From Georgenia yuyongxinii (GTDB lineage: Bacteria > Actinomycetota > Actinomycetes > Actinomycetales > Actinomycetaceae), in contig NZ_CP040915.1 of assembly GCF_006352065.1 (NCBI RefSeq), positions 434,001 through 498,000 on the forward strand: a stretch of 64,000 nucleotides of DNA, written 5' to 3'. The translations under genes were made by a program, and so were the position numbers. The notes beneath the pieces are model-generated. The model searched no databases and had not been told where the DNA came from. It worked only from the letters and a program-made list of their open reading frames with translations. This document shows positions 16,664 to 27,368 of this stretch, piece after piece; the stretch's first letter is position 1, and the number at the start of each line of letters is the position of its first letter.

Positions 16664-16987
16664 TCAGAGGAACGCCAGCGCCACCATGTAGGAGCCGGTG
16701 CCGCCGACGATGCTGAGCATCGCGTTGCCCCGCCACAGGTGCAGCCCCGCCGTGACCAGGACACCGATCGCCTCGGGCAGGCCGTGTGGGGCCGTGCTGA
16801 GGTCTACGGCCGAGAGCGTGTAGACCACGAGGATGGCCATCACCCCCAACGGCATCGTGCGGCCGAGGAACGTGACCAGCGCGGAGTCGCGCACCCGGCG
16901 CAGGGCGAGGAACGGGGCGAGCCGCAGGGCGTAGGTGACCGCGAAGATCACTACCAGAGTGAGCACGATCTGGCCGGGGCTAGGCAT
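16664..16987 (-). CDS. azlD: AzlD-type branched-chain amino acid exporter subunit
   Basis: The 107-residue protein has four hydrophobic segments and the AzlD pattern VTYALRLAPFLALRRVRDSALVTFLGRTMPLGVMAILVVY. It is the small partner of AzlC; the pair exports branched-chain amino acids. The start overlaps the AzlC gene end by 8 bp, so the two are co-translated. Confidence 0.9.
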   Translation of the reverse strand: MPSPGQIVLTLVVIFAVTYALRLAPFLALRRVRDSALVTFLGRTMPLGVMAILVVYTLSAVDLSTAPHGLPEAIGVLVTAGLHLWRGNAMLSIVGGTGSYMVALAFL

Positions 16988-17807
16988 CGGGAGCCTCCCT
17001 CCGGGCCGCGGCAGGGGTGCCGGTCTGCTGTGAGGCGGTCTGCTCGGCGTTGGTCCGTTTGGCGTCGTTCCCGTGCTCGTCGGTCCCCTGTGCGCCGTCC
17101 TTCCGGGCGCCCACGGCGAACCGGGCCCCGAGCACGACGACGAACGCCATCAGCGCGACCACCAGCATTCCGCCGGGCGCCGCCAGCAGGGCCAGGCCGG
17201 CGCACGCGAGCGCGACGACGAGCGTGGGCAGGTCGGGAGCGACCCGGAAAGCGTCGATCGTGAGCACCACGAAGAGCGCCGTGAGTGCGAAGCCCAGCCC
17301 CTCGGCGTCGAGCCCCAGCTTGGCCCCGAGCAGCGCCCCGGTCGTGGAGCCGGTGAGCCAGTACATGTGGCAGAGGATCTGGGTGGCCAGCACCCGGGTG
17401 CCGGTCATGCCGTGCTGCGGCTTGGTGGCCAGCAGCGCGTACGCCTCGTCGGTGAGCATGTGGACGCCCCACAGCCGCCCGACGGCGGAGCGAATCTTCA
17501 GCAGCGGGAAGCTCAGGCCGTAGAAGACGTGCCGGAAGTTGACGAAGAACGTGGTGGCGGCGACCTGTGCCAGGCCCACACCGCCGGTGACGAGCCCGAT
17601 CGCGAGGAACTCCATCGACCCGGCGTAGATGAGGACCGAGAATACCGGCGCCCACCACCAAGCCAGCCCGCTCGTGACGAGCAGGACGCCGAATGCGGCC
17701 CCCAGGGGGAGGTACCCCATGCCGACCGCGACCGTGTCCCTGGCAGCCTTCGCGACCTCGCAGCGGCGGTAGGCGCGCAGGCTCGTCGGGTCGGCGGGGA
17801 TGGACAC
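16980..17807 (-). CDS. azlC: AzlC-type branched-chain amino acid exporter subunit
   Basis: The 275-residue protein shows AzlC features: DTVAVGMGYLPLGAAFGVLLV at the N-terminus, GSMEFLAIGLV, and FFVNFRHVFYGLSFP in the third segment. It has about six to seven helices, then a polar, charged C-terminal tail of about 45 residues. The GTG start is preceded at 6 bases by TAACCT (leaderless pattern). Together with AzlD it forms the exporter of leucine-type amino acids; the specificity is inferred from family only. Confidence 0.9.
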   Translation of the reverse strand: MSIPADPTSLRAYRRCEVAKAARDTVAVGMGYLPLGAAFGVLLVTSGLAWWWAPVFSVLIYAGSMEFLAIGLVTGGVGLAQVAATTFFVNFRHVFYGLSFPLLKIRSAVGRLWGVHMLTDEAYALLATKPQHGMTGTRVLATQILCHMYWLTGSTTGALLGAKLGLDAEGLGFALTALFVVLTIDAFRVAPDLPTLVVALACAGLALLAAPGGMLVVALMAFVVVLGARFAVGARKDGAQGTDEHGNDAKRTNAEQTASQQTGTPAAARREAPDA

Positions 17808-17940
17808 AGGGTCAGGTTAGGCACCCCGACCCGGGACCCGCTCCCAGGTCCGGCTCGCGGGAGCCCCGCCACCGCCAGAACAACCCCGTTGCCGGCGTCG
17901 AGTCCGCGGTGAGAACAGCCTCCCCCGCCTCGGGTGGGAA

Positions 17941-17987
17941 CAACGGTGAGGAAACGACCGCCTGGGCCAGTCGTTTCCTCACCGTTG
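17941..17987 (-). terminator. Long perfect hairpin downstream of acs
   Basis: A 17-bp perfect stem (CAACGGTGAGGAAACGA and its complement) with a 13-base loop lies 38 bases beyond the acs stop codon. Confidence 0.8.
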
Positions 17988-18024
17988 TGGGCTCGGTGGG
18001 CCCACCTCCGCCGTCGAGCGCCGC

Positions 18025-20004
<1,980 letters not shown>

Positions 20005-20170
20005 CGGGGGCCCTCCGTTGGTTGCGCTGGTCGTCCGAGGCGGCGGCCACGTGTGCCGTGGCTCACAACCTCCCGAGGCAACATAGCGAAGTTGGGCCCG
20101 AGGACTACAGCCTGCCCACCTTTGTCTCTGCGGTGCTTGTGGGAGCCGGAGGTGGGGGGCCTTGTCGCGG

Positions 20171-20249
20171 GACGACGGCGGAGCGTGGGGTGGGCGGGCG
20201 ACCGGACGACGGCGGAGCGTGGGGGGGCGACCGGACGACGGCGGAGGGT
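20171..20249. repeat. Triplicated ~30-bp repeat upstream of acs
   Basis: The core GACGACGGCGGAGCGT occurs at 20171-20186 and 20205-20220, and with one change at 20234-20249. The flanking GACCGG/GGGG bases are shared by the last two copies. It lies between the acs start and the 3' end of the next minus-strand gene; no function is visible. Confidence 0.8.
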
Positions 20250-20253
20250 CGGG

Positions 20254-21369
20254 TCAGCGGGCACCGTGCCGGGCGGCACGGCCGGGCAGGTCGCGCCGGG
20301 CGAGCTGACGGCGGGTGCGCTCCTCGCTGCGGCCTTGCCGGCGGGCACCGTGAGAGACGACCCCGAGCAGCACGAGGAACAGCCCGGACGCAGCCAGCCG
20401 CCCGCTCTCGAGGTCCGCGACCAGGTGGGTGGCGAGGTTGCCGGCGAGACTGCCACGCCCGTGCAGCTCGTCCAGCGCCGGGCGGAGCAGGTCGCCGGCG
20501 TCGACCGGGAAGGCCAGGAACAGTGCGGCGGCGAGGAACGTGACCGCCCCGACGACGATGACACCCGGGGAGGACCACCGGGCGGTGAGGATCACGACCG
20601 CGGCGACCAGCAGACCGCACGTCAGCTCGGCCAGGCCCACCGGGTCGAGCGCGCCGGGCGCCGACGCGAGGCGGGCGCCTGCATCGGTCAGGAGGAACCA
20701 CCCGATCGGCGCCAGGACCACACTGAGCGCCAGACCCCACCAGTGCGCGGCCGTCCGGGAGCGCGGCCGGGCCTGCTCCGCGCCGGCGAGGGCGACGTCG
20801 GTGGGGTCGGGGTCATCCAGCCACCGGGCGCGCAGGTGCGGAGCGGGCGGCGCCGCGGGGGAGCCGTTCGCCGGGGCAGGCTCGGGGGAGCCGGCGGCGA
20901 CGGGGTTCCACCGGCCGGCGCGCGCTCCGGCCTGCTCGACGCCGGCCTGCTCGACGCCGGCCTGCTCGACGCCGGCCTGCTCGACGCCGGCCTGCTCGAC
21001 GTCGGTCGACCCTCCGGTGGTCGACGCTATGGCCCGCCCGGTGAGGGTCTGTGTGGTGCTGGCCCCGGCGGCCGCGCTACCCAGAACCGTCAACGGCTGG
21101 TCAGCGACCCTCGGGGCGTCAGCCCGGTCGCCCGCTCCGGTCACCTCGCCAGCGACCTCGTCGGCACGGGTGGGTTCGTCGAGCAGGCCCAGCAACCGCT
21201 GGCGGCGTACCGCGGTCGACTCGAGGTCGTCCCGATCGGTGCCGCCGAGGAGTTCGCGCCGGGTGGGCGCCGCCGCGCCGTCGCCGAGGCCGTCGTCAGC
21301 CTGGCCGGTGGCCTCCGCCGGGGCGGTGCCGTCGGCGTCGTCGGGGCGTGCAGGGCTTGACGTGGTCAC
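20254..21369 (-). CDS. Membrane protein with disordered N-terminal half and four-helix module
   Basis: The 371-residue protein has a polar, Ala/Asp/Gly-rich N-terminal part of about 200 residues containing five copies of VEQAG. About four membrane helices follow (HWWGLALSVVLAPIGWFLL, then AELTCGLLVAAVVILTA, VIVVGAVTFLAAALFLAF and LAASGLFLVLLGVV) with a basic tail. The GTG at 21369 is chosen over one eight codons upstream because AAGGAGG lies 5 bases ahead. The membrane module resembles the two halves of the neighbouring protein at 21451-22455. No known family is recognised; a septal or envelope role is only a guess. Confidence 0.7.
   Translation of the reverse strand: MTTSSPARPDDADGTAPAEATGQADDGLGDGAAAPTRRELLGGTDRDDLESTAVRRQRLLGLLDEPTRADEVAGEVTGAGDRADAPRVADQPLTVLGSAAAGASTTQTLTGRAIASTTGGSTDVEQAGVEQAGVEQAGVEQAGVEQAGARAGRWNPVAAGSPEPAPANGSPAAPPAPHLRARWLDDPDPTDVALAGAEQARPRSRTAAHWWGLALSVVLAPIGWFLLTDAGARLASAPGALDPVGLAELTCGLLVAAVVILTARWSSPGVIVVGAVTFLAAALFLAFPVDAGDLLRPALDELHGRGSLAGNLATHLVADLESGRLAASGLFLVLLGVVSHGARRQGRSEERTRRQLARRDLPGRAARHGAR
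20929..21003. repeat. In-frame 15-bp tandem repeat, five copies
   Basis: GGCCTGCTCGACGCC is repeated five times head to tail (last copy with one base changed), encoding (G/D)VEQA units in the minus-strand membrane protein. Copies are nearly identical at the DNA level, so the array is recent and probably length-variable. Confidence 0.95.
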
Positions 21370-21450
21370 GCGGGCCTCCTTGGTCCTTGCCACGGTACCC
21401 AGACCAGGGCAACGGCCCCCGGGCGCCGCGCCGCAACCGTCGTGCGGCCC

Positions 21451-22455
21451 TCAGCCGGCCACCGGGACGGCCCGTTCTGCCCGCTCCAGGCGCCGGCCGG
21501 TCCGGCGCGCGAAGTGCCCGGCCGCTCCGCCGAGCACCAGCACCAGCCCCAATATCGCCAGTCCGCCGGTGCCGAGCATCGCCACGACGCCGACCGCGCT
21601 GTCCAGGCGCAGCATCACGTTGAGCGCCCAGTGCTGCCCGGCGATGGCCAACGCGGCGACCGCGACAGGCAGCAGGTACATCAACCAGCCCGCCAGCTGA
21701 GCGCCGAGGGAGGACACGCCCACCAGTGCGAGGACCAGCACGAGCAGCGCGCACGCCAACAGCAAGGACGGCTCCTGCCACGGCTGGCCTCCCCCCTGGA
21801 CGCCCAGCTCGAGGCTGAGACGGCCAGCGCCGCGGCCGAGCAGGATGATCGTCGCGGGCGACAGGGCCAGGGAGAACACGGCGACGAGCACGTGGGCCCA
21901 CATCCTCGACGGCGGGGGCAGGGGAGGCGGCGGCGAGGCTGCGGTCTCGTCGTCCTGGTCGAGGACGGTCGGTTCAGGCGCCGCGTCCGCCTGCTCCTGG
22001 TGTCGCCCCGCTCGACGGGCGAGGTGCGCGCCCAGTGCCGCGCCCAGAAGCGCGGCGCCGACCGCCAGCAGGACGCCGCTGAACGCGAGCACGGACACCG
22101 CCGATCGCAGCTCGAGCGGCCCCGGAGCGGTGAGCAGCGGCCTGGTGAGCGCGCCGCCCACCAGGCCCGGGAGGAAGGCCCACAGCCCGGCCACCACCAG
22201 TGCCAGGCTCGAGGCGAACGCCGCGGTGGCAGCGATGCCGGCGAGGAGGACGGTGCCGAGGGCCAGCCACGGCCAGCCTCCGAGCGGTACCTCTCCGGCG
22301 GGGCTGGCCATGAGCTCCTGGGCGCCGTGGGCGAGGGAGACGATGGCCGGCGGGGCGAGCACCAGACCGACGAAGGCGCCGACGATGTGCGCACCTCTCC
22401 GGGAGGGAGGCTCGCCGACCTGGCTCAGCGGTGTGTCCGGCTGCGCAGCGCTCAC
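21451..22455 (-). CDS. Eight-helix membrane protein with internal duplication
   Basis: The 334-residue protein consists of two similar halves, each with about four helices, linked by a polar segment ending in PPPPLPPPSRM. The first half begins AHIVGAFVGLVLAPPAIVS and the second AHVLVAVFSLALSPATIIL, with LAHGAQEL and LGRGAGRL following at matching places. The GTG start has GGGGAG a few bases upstream. It lies just ahead of the gene at 20254-21369 on the same strand (81-bp gap), which carries a third copy of the module. Function is unknown; a transport role is not supported by any motif. Confidence 0.7.
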   Translation of the reverse strand: MSAAQPDTPLSQVGEPPSRRGAHIVGAFVGLVLAPPAIVSLAHGAQELMASPAGEVPLGGWPWLALGTVLLAGIAATAAFASSLALVVAGLWAFLPGLVGGALTRPLLTAPGPLELRSAVSVLAFSGVLLAVGAALLGAALGAHLARRAGRHQEQADAAPEPTVLDQDDETAASPPPPLPPPSRMWAHVLVAVFSLALSPATIILLGRGAGRLSLELGVQGGGQPWQEPSLLLACALLVLVLALVGVSSLGAQLAGWLMYLLPVAVAALAIAGQHWALNVMLRLDSAVGVVAMLGTGGLAILGLVLVLGGAAGHFARRTGRRLERAERAVPVAG

Positions 22456-22493
22456 CGCATGCTCCCCACTCCTCGGCTCAGATCTCCGTCAGT

Positions 22494-22526
22494 GTTCCAC
22501 GGGACGGTGACGTTCCACGGGACGGT
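22494..22526. repeat. Direct duplication of GTTCCACGGGACGGT
   Basis: Two exact 15-bp copies with an 18-bp period lie in the divergent region between the eight-helix membrane protein and the Fic-like gene. This could be a regulatory direct repeat or a slippage product. Confidence 0.6.
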
Positions 22527-22646
22527 CACACGGCAGGCGGGGATGCCGCGGACGGCCGTCCCTCGCCGGCTGCGGGAGGGGCCGCCCGCCGTCCTGCCGT
22601 GGGCCGCGCGCGCGGGGCCGTCGTCCGCCCTCCGTACCCTGGCGCC

Positions 22647-23603
22647 ATGACCGACGTGCACACCGCCCTGGCGGCGCTCACCCAGCTCGACGGTGTCACG
22701 GAGGCGGCCGACCGGGCCCGTGAGGCGAGCGCGGCGCTGCGCTGGCACGAGGGGCTGCGCCGGCGCTGGCGGGAGGCGCGGGCGGAGACGGCGGTGCGCT
22801 CCGCCGTCGCCGATGCCGCGCTGGCGGGCGCACGGGTGGAGTCCGGCTGGCTGCGCGCCCAGGTGGCCTCCGGCGCCGCGCGCACCATGCACGCCGCGTC
22901 CGACCGGCCCGCGAGCTCGACATCTGACCGCTCCGCAGACGACCGGCCCGCGGACGGGCCACCGACCGGCCCCGGCGAGGCTCTCGCGCTCGCGGCGTGG
23001 CGCGGTCAGGCGCACGTTGGCGAGCTGCTCGGCGACCTCGGTGGCCGCGGCACCGCGCCGGCGGTCCCGGCCGCCGAGCTTCTCGCCGGGCTGCACCGCG
23101 ACCTCACCGCGCACCTGGCCCTTGCCGGCGCGGTGCCGGATGCGGCCGTGGGACGGCCCCGCAGCGCGGACCAGCGGCCTCGTGAACCGGGGCCCGACGG
23201 AATCGACGGGGCGCCGGTCGGTGAGGAGCTCGAGGTGCGCCTGGCGGCGCTGCGTGCCGTGCTCGAGGCCCGGGACGCGCCCGCGCTGGCCCGGGTCGCG
23301 GTGGCCCACGCCGAGATCGTCACGCTACGACCGTTCCTGGTCGGCAACGGCCAGCTCGGCCGCGTCGTCGCGCGGCTCCTCGCGGTCCGCTCCGGGCTCG
23401 AGCCCACCGGGGTGGCGGTGCTCGACACCTACGCGGCCGCCGATCCGGGGCGGTACCGGCGGGCACTCGCCGGGTACGCCTCCGGGACCCCGGCGGGGGT
23501 GGCCGCCTGGCTGACGTTCCAGGCGGACGCCGTCGTCGCCGGTTGTCAGGCGGGTGCGGAGGTGGCGACGGCGGTGCTCGCCGGCCGCGTCCAGCCCCGC
23601 TGA
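22647..23603 (+). CDS. Degenerate Fic-domain protein
   Basis: The 318-residue protein has a Fic-like core near residues 215-290: HAEIVTLRPFLVGNGQLGRVVARLLAVRSGLEPTGV. The canonical HPFxxGNGRxxR would supply the catalytic His and the phosphate-binding Arg. Here they are Arg (LRPF) and Gln (GNGQ), so AMP transfer is unlikely. An Ala-rich N-terminal helical region includes a polar insertion (about residues 82-110). TACCCT six bases before the ATG gives a leaderless-type start. Degenerate Fic-like proteins beside an HAD phosphatase and ssd-tad genes are, to my recollection, common in this order. A scaffold or regulatory role is inference. Confidence 0.78.
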   Translation: MTDVHTALAALTQLDGVTEAADRAREASAALRWHEGLRRRWREARAETAVRSAVADAALAGARVESGWLRAQVASGAARTMHAASDRPASSTSDRSADDRPADGPPTGPGEALALAAWRGQAHVGELLGDLGGRGTAPAVPAAELLAGLHRDLTAHLALAGAVPDAAVGRPRSADQRPREPGPDGIDGAPVGEELEVRLAALRAVLEARDAPALARVAVAHAEIVTLRPFLVGNGQLGRVVARLLAVRSGLEPTGVAVLDTYAAADPGRYRRALAGYASGTPAGVAAWLTFQADAVVAGCQAGAEVATAVLAGRVQPR

Positions 23604-23606
23604 CCC

Positions 23607-24407
23607 TCAGTGGGCCCGGTGCGCCCGCCGCAGGACCGTCGCCCCGGCGGCGACGAGCCCGACGACAACGGCGCTCCCCGCACCGACCCGCAGGGGCCGG
23701 GTCCACCACGTGCGCAAGGGCACAGGACGTGCGAAGTGGTGCACCGGCCAGCCGCGCGCCACCGCGGTGCGGCGCAGCGCCCGATCGGGGTTGACGGCCA
23801 CCGGGTGGCCGACCGCCTCGAGCATCGGTAGGTCCGTCACCGAGTCGGAGTAAGCGGCGCAGGCGGCCAGGTCGTACCCCCGCTGCGCGGCGAGGGCACG
23901 GATGGCGTCCGCCTTCGCGGGGCCAAAGACGTAGCGCGCGACGCGGCCCGTGAAGTGCCCGTCGACCACCTCCATGGCCGAGGCGATGACCTCGTCCGCG
24001 CCGAGCATCGCCGCGATGGGGCGCACCACGTCCTCGGCCGACGCCGAGACGACGACCACGTCCGCGCCGTCGTCGTGGTGGCGCTGAATGAGCTCGACCG
24101 CCTCCCGGTAGACGCGGGGCTGGACGAACGTGCTGAGCGCCCCCTCCACGACCTTGCGGAAACGGGGCTCCTCCCAGCCGTCGACCATGAGGGACAGCTG
24201 CTCGCGCACCCGCTCGCTGCGCCGCCGGTCAGCGCCCACGAGCACGTAGCCCAGCTGCGCCGCGGCAGAGCGCAGCAGGTCCGCCCGGGTGAGCAGGCCG
24301 GCGGCGAGCAGCGGCCGGGCGAGCGTGACCGATGAGGCGGTGGACAGCACGGTCTTGTCCAGGTCGAAGAACGCCGCTCTGGGAGCGCTCGCAGGCTCCG
24401 CGCTCAT
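23607..24407 (-). CDS. HAD-superfamily IB phosphatase (SerB-like) with C-terminal membrane segment
   Basis: The 266-residue HAD hydrolase has motif I FFDLDKTVLS (Asp15/Asp17), motif II VVVSAS (Ser), the motif III Lys in FGPAKADAIR, and motif IV AYSDSVTDLPML. A C-terminal hydrophobic stretch (GSAVVVGLVAAGATVL) followed by basic residues suggests membrane attachment. The subfamily covers phosphoserine-type and lipid phosphatases; the substrate is not determinable. It converges with the Fic-like gene (4-bp gap) and lies near ssd-tad genes, as Rv3661 does in M. tuberculosis. Confidence 0.9.
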   Translation of the reverse strand: MSAEPASAPRAAFFDLDKTVLSTASSVTLARPLLAAGLLTRADLLRSAAAQLGYVLVGADRRRSERVREQLSLMVDGWEEPRFRKVVEGALSTFVQPRVYREAVELIQRHHDDGADVVVVSASAEDVVRPIAAMLGADEVIASAMEVVDGHFTGRVARYVFGPAKADAIRALAAQRGYDLAACAAYSDSVTDLPMLEAVGHPVAVNPDRALRRTAVARGWPVHHFARPVPLRTWWTRPLRVGAGSAVVVGLVAAGATVLRRAHRAH

Positions 24408-24414
24408 GGCCCGG

Positions 24415-25050
24415 TCACACCTCCGTCGGCGCGCCCGGCTCCAGCGGGCGGAACGTGGTGCCCTCCGGCATGAAGTCTGCGAGCACCGCGTACACCAGCC
24501 GGGTGGTTGCCATCGCCCGCTCGTGGATCGGCACCGCCACCCGTGGGCGCACCGACCGCACGTAGTCCACCGACTCCGCCGCCTTCAGCCACGGCCCGCT
24601 GGTGGGTACCGCCAGCACGTCGACGGGCCGGCCCGGGTCAGCGAAGGAGTCGCCGGGATGGACGAACGCGCCGTCGTCGATCATGTAGCCGGCGTTGGTG
24701 CAGCCGGGCCGGTCGGCGTAGATGACGGCGTGGGTGCCGCCGATGACGTCGATCGTCGCGCCCGCGACCGTGAGGTGCTCACCGGGCGTGACGACGTGCG
24801 CGTCGATGCCGTGATCCGCGAGCAGCGGCGCGGTGTCCGGGTCGCACAGCACACGCGCCCCCGGGTTCGCGCCGACGAGGCCGGGCAGCCGCGCCGGGTC
24901 GGCGTGGTCGGGGTGCTGGTGGGTGAGGAGGATGGCGTCGAGGTCGCGCAGCGACTCGAAACCCTCCGCGTAGGTGCCGGGATCGAGCAGCAGACGTGCT
25001 GTGCCGGTCTCCAGCAGCACGCACGCGTGGCCGAGGTGGGTGATCCGCAT
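24415..25050 (-). CDS. Metallo-beta-lactamase-fold hydrolase (UlaG/UPF0173-like)
   Basis: The 211-residue protein shows MRITHLGHACVLLETG at the N-terminus, the metal motif LLTHQHPDHAD, a downstream IGGTHAVIY His and a C-terminal AVPIHE His, as in the UlaG/UPF0173 branch. It is a cytoplasmic Zn or Mn hydrolase of unknown substrate. It follows the HAD gene start by 7 bp on the same strand, so the two are probably one operon with this gene first. It is divergent from the tad locus. Confidence 0.85.
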   Translation of the reverse strand: MRITHLGHACVLLETGTARLLLDPGTYAEGFESLRDLDAILLTHQHPDHADPARLPGLVGANPGARVLCDPDTAPLLADHGIDAHVVTPGEHLTVAGATIDVIGGTHAVIYADRPGCTNAGYMIDDGAFVHPGDSFADPGRPVDVLAVPTSGPWLKAAESVDYVRSVRPRVAVPIHERAMATTRLVYAVLADFMPEGTTFRPLEPGAPTEV

Positions 25051-25167
25051 GGCCACACTGTCGCAGAGGACCGTCCGCCGCGTCCCTCGACCGGTGCGTC
25101 CCGGTTCTCCACAACCCGTGAGCGCGCCCAGGACCTGCCGGCCCACCCTGGTCCCAGGGGGTGGGCG

Positions 25168-26169
25168 ATGTACCGGGAACATCAGGTGGCACTGCACGGC
25201 GCGGACGACACCGTCGCGGCGCAGGTGCGGCGCCTCGCGGAGCTCGCCGGGACCGAGGTGGTGGTCGTCCCGGCCGGGGAGGAGGTCGCCGCGGCGCTGG
25301 TGCTGACCGAGGTCGGTGGGCCGGGGCGGCTGCGGGTGCGGGTGGACCCGGCCCGGCTCGCCACCATGCCCGACGGCGCGGCGGCGCCCGCCGTCGTCGT
25401 GCTCCCCGGCGAGGCGGAGGTGCTCCTCGACCTCATGGTGGCCGTCGGTGCGCGGCACCGGGCGCACACCGTCGGGGTCGTCGGCGCGCACGGCGGAGCC
25501 GGCGCGTCCGTACTGGCCGCCACGCTCGCCCGCGCTGCCGCAGGGGCCGGCTCGGCCACCGCGGTGGTGGACATGGACCCCGCGGGCGGCGGGCTCGACG
25601 TCCTGCTCGGGGTCGAGCACGACCCCGGCCAGCGGTGGGCCGACCTCGGCTCCGAGACGGGCGCGATCCTGCCACAGCGCCTCGCCCTCGCCCTGCCCGA
25701 GTGGCACCTCGTGCGGGTGCTCTCCGGGGACCGGCGCGGCGGCGCGCCCCTGGACCGCGTGGCACGCTCGGCGGTCCGCGCGCTCGGCCAGGGCCACGAC
25801 GTCGTCGTGCTCGACCTGCCCCGCCAGGTCCTGGCCGCCGGGCCCGCCGGGGACCTGTGGCTGCGGTGGTGCGCGGACGTGGTGCTGCTCGGGCGCAGCG
25901 GGGTGCGCGGCGGGGCGGCGGTGCTCGCGGCGGCCCCGCTGCTCGTCGCCCACGGCCGGGCCCACCTGGTCATGCGTGCGGCGGCGGGCGAGGGCGGGGA
26001 CGCCGCCGAGCTGGCCGAGGCGGCCGGCCTGCCGCTGGCGGCGACCATGCGAGACGAACGTGCCCTCGCGGCGGGCATCGAGCAGGGCCTGAGCCCGGGC
26101 GACCAGCGCCGCGGGCACCTGCGCACCGCCGCCCGCGGGCTCGTGGCCCGGCTGGGGCTGGGGCCGTGA
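25168..26169 (+). CDS. ssd: Septum-site-determining-like protein (Ssd/CpaE-type) with altered P-loop
   Basis: The 333-residue protein has an N-terminal receiver-like region (about 1-95) and a MinD/ParA-type domain. The deviant Walker motif reads VVGAHGGAGASVLAATLA, lacking the signature lysines; VVDMDPAGGGLDVLLG and VVVLDLPRQVL follow. Ssd proteins head actinobacterial tad loci and are thought to place the pilus system or affect septation. The ATG at 25168 follows AGGGGG at about 8-9 bases. The stop overlaps the GTG of tadA (GTGA), so it is the first gene of the tad operon. Confidence 0.88.
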   Translation: MYREHQVALHGADDTVAAQVRRLAELAGTEVVVVPAGEEVAAALVLTEVGGPGRLRVRVDPARLATMPDGAAAPAVVVLPGEAEVLLDLMVAVGARHRAHTVGVVGAHGGAGASVLAATLARAAAGAGSATAVVDMDPAGGGLDVLLGVEHDPGQRWADLGSETGAILPQRLALALPEWHLVRVLSGDRRGGAPLDRVARSAVRALGQGHDVVVLDLPRQVLAAGPAGDLWLRWCADVVLLGRSGVRGGAAVLAAAPLLVAHGRAHLVMRAAAGEGGDAAELAEAAGLPLAATMRDERALAAGIEQGLSPGDQRRGHLRTAARGLVARLGLGP

Positions 26170-27368
26170 GCGCCCCCGACCTCTCCCAGGTGCGCTCCGC
26201 GCTGGCACGGGGCGCCTCGGTGCCCGAGGCGCTCGGCAACGGCCTGGGCACCACCAGCCTGCTGCGGCTGGACGCCGCGGTGCGGGTCGAGCTGCGCGGC
26301 GCCGGACCGCTCATCCAGCCGCTGCTCGACGACCCCGCGGTCACCGACGTGCTGGTCAACGGTGCCGACGGGGTGTGGGTGGACCGCGGGCGTGGCCTCG
26401 AGCGCGTCCGCGCGAGCGGTGCCCTCGCCGACGCCGCCGCCGTCCGGGCCCTGGCCACCCGGCTCGCCGCGGCGTGCGGGCAGCGCCTGGACGATGCCAG
26501 CCCGGTGGTGGACGGGTCGCTTCCGGACGGCACGCGCCTGCACGCCGTGCTCCCGCCGCTGTCGGCGGGCGGCACCCTCATCTCGCTGCGCACCCACCGC
26601 ACCCGCACCTTCACCCTCGCCGAGCTGGTGGCCTGCGGCACCGTGCCCGCCGCCGCCGAAGCGGTGCTGCGCGGGCTCGTGGCCGCCCGGGCGAACGTGC
26701 TCGTCTCCGGAGCGACCGGGTCGGGCAAGACGACCCTTCTGGCCTCGCTGCTGTCCCTGGTGCGGGCCGACGAGCGGATCGTGTGCATCGAGGAGTCCGC
26801 CGAGCTGCGCCCGGCGCACCCCCACGTGGTGCATCTGCAGGTCCGCCGGGCCAACGTCCAGCGCGTGGGGGAGGTCCCGCTCAGCGACCTCGTGCGCGCC
26901 GCCATGCGCATGCGGCCCGACCGGCTCGTGCTCGGGGAGTGCCGCGGCGCGGAGGTGCGCGACGTGCTCGGTGCCCTGAACACCGGGCACGACGGCGGCT
27001 GGGCCACCGTGCACGCCAACGCCACGGCCGACGTCCCGGCGCGGCTGGTGGCGCTGGGGGCGCTGGCGGGGATGGACACCGCCACCGTGGCCGCCCAGGC
27101 CGTCAGCGCCGTGGACGCCGTGCTCCACCTGCGCCGCACCGGCGGCGTGCGGCGCCTGGTCGAGATCGGGGTGCTGAGCCGGGCCGGCGGGGAGCTGGTG
27201 TGCACGCCAGCACTCACAGTCGACGGTGTTGGGGCTGTGCACACGGGCCCCGGCTGGGAGCGACTGGCTCGCCGGCTCGGCACGAAGGATCAGCCGGACG
27301 GCGGCGCGGGCCTCAAGCCGGACGGCGCGTCCCGGTCCCCCGGCCGCCACACAGCAGGATCGCCATGA
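26166..27368 (+). CDS. tadA: TadA/CpaF secretion ATPase
   Basis: The 400-residue type II/IV secretion ATPase has an N-terminal domain (VTDVLVNGADGVWVDRG), Walker A GATGSGKTTLL at about residues 181-190, an Asp box with ERIVCIEESAELR, Walker B MRPDRLVLGECRGAE, and the His box GWATVHANAT. It is a cytoplasmic hexamer that drives Tad/Flp pilus assembly. The protein ends in a polar tail rich in Gly, Asp and Ser. The start overlaps ssd and the end overlaps tadB by 4 bp (ATGA). Confidence 0.95.
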   Translation: MSAPDLSQVRSALARGASVPEALGNGLGTTSLLRLDAAVRVELRGAGPLIQPLLDDPAVTDVLVNGADGVWVDRGRGLERVRASGALADAAAVRALATRLAAACGQRLDDASPVVDGSLPDGTRLHAVLPPLSAGGTLISLRTHRTRTFTLAELVACGTVPAAAEAVLRGLVAARANVLVSGATGSGKTTLLASLLSLVRADERIVCIEESAELRPAHPHVVHLQVRRANVQRVGEVPLSDLVRAAMRMRPDRLVLGECRGAEVRDVLGALNTGHDGGWATVHANATADVPARLVALGALAGMDTATVAAQAVSAVDAVLHLRRTGGVRRLVEIGVLSRAGGELVCTPALTVDGVGAVHTGPGWERLARRLGTKDQPDGGAGLKPDGASRSPGRHTAGSP

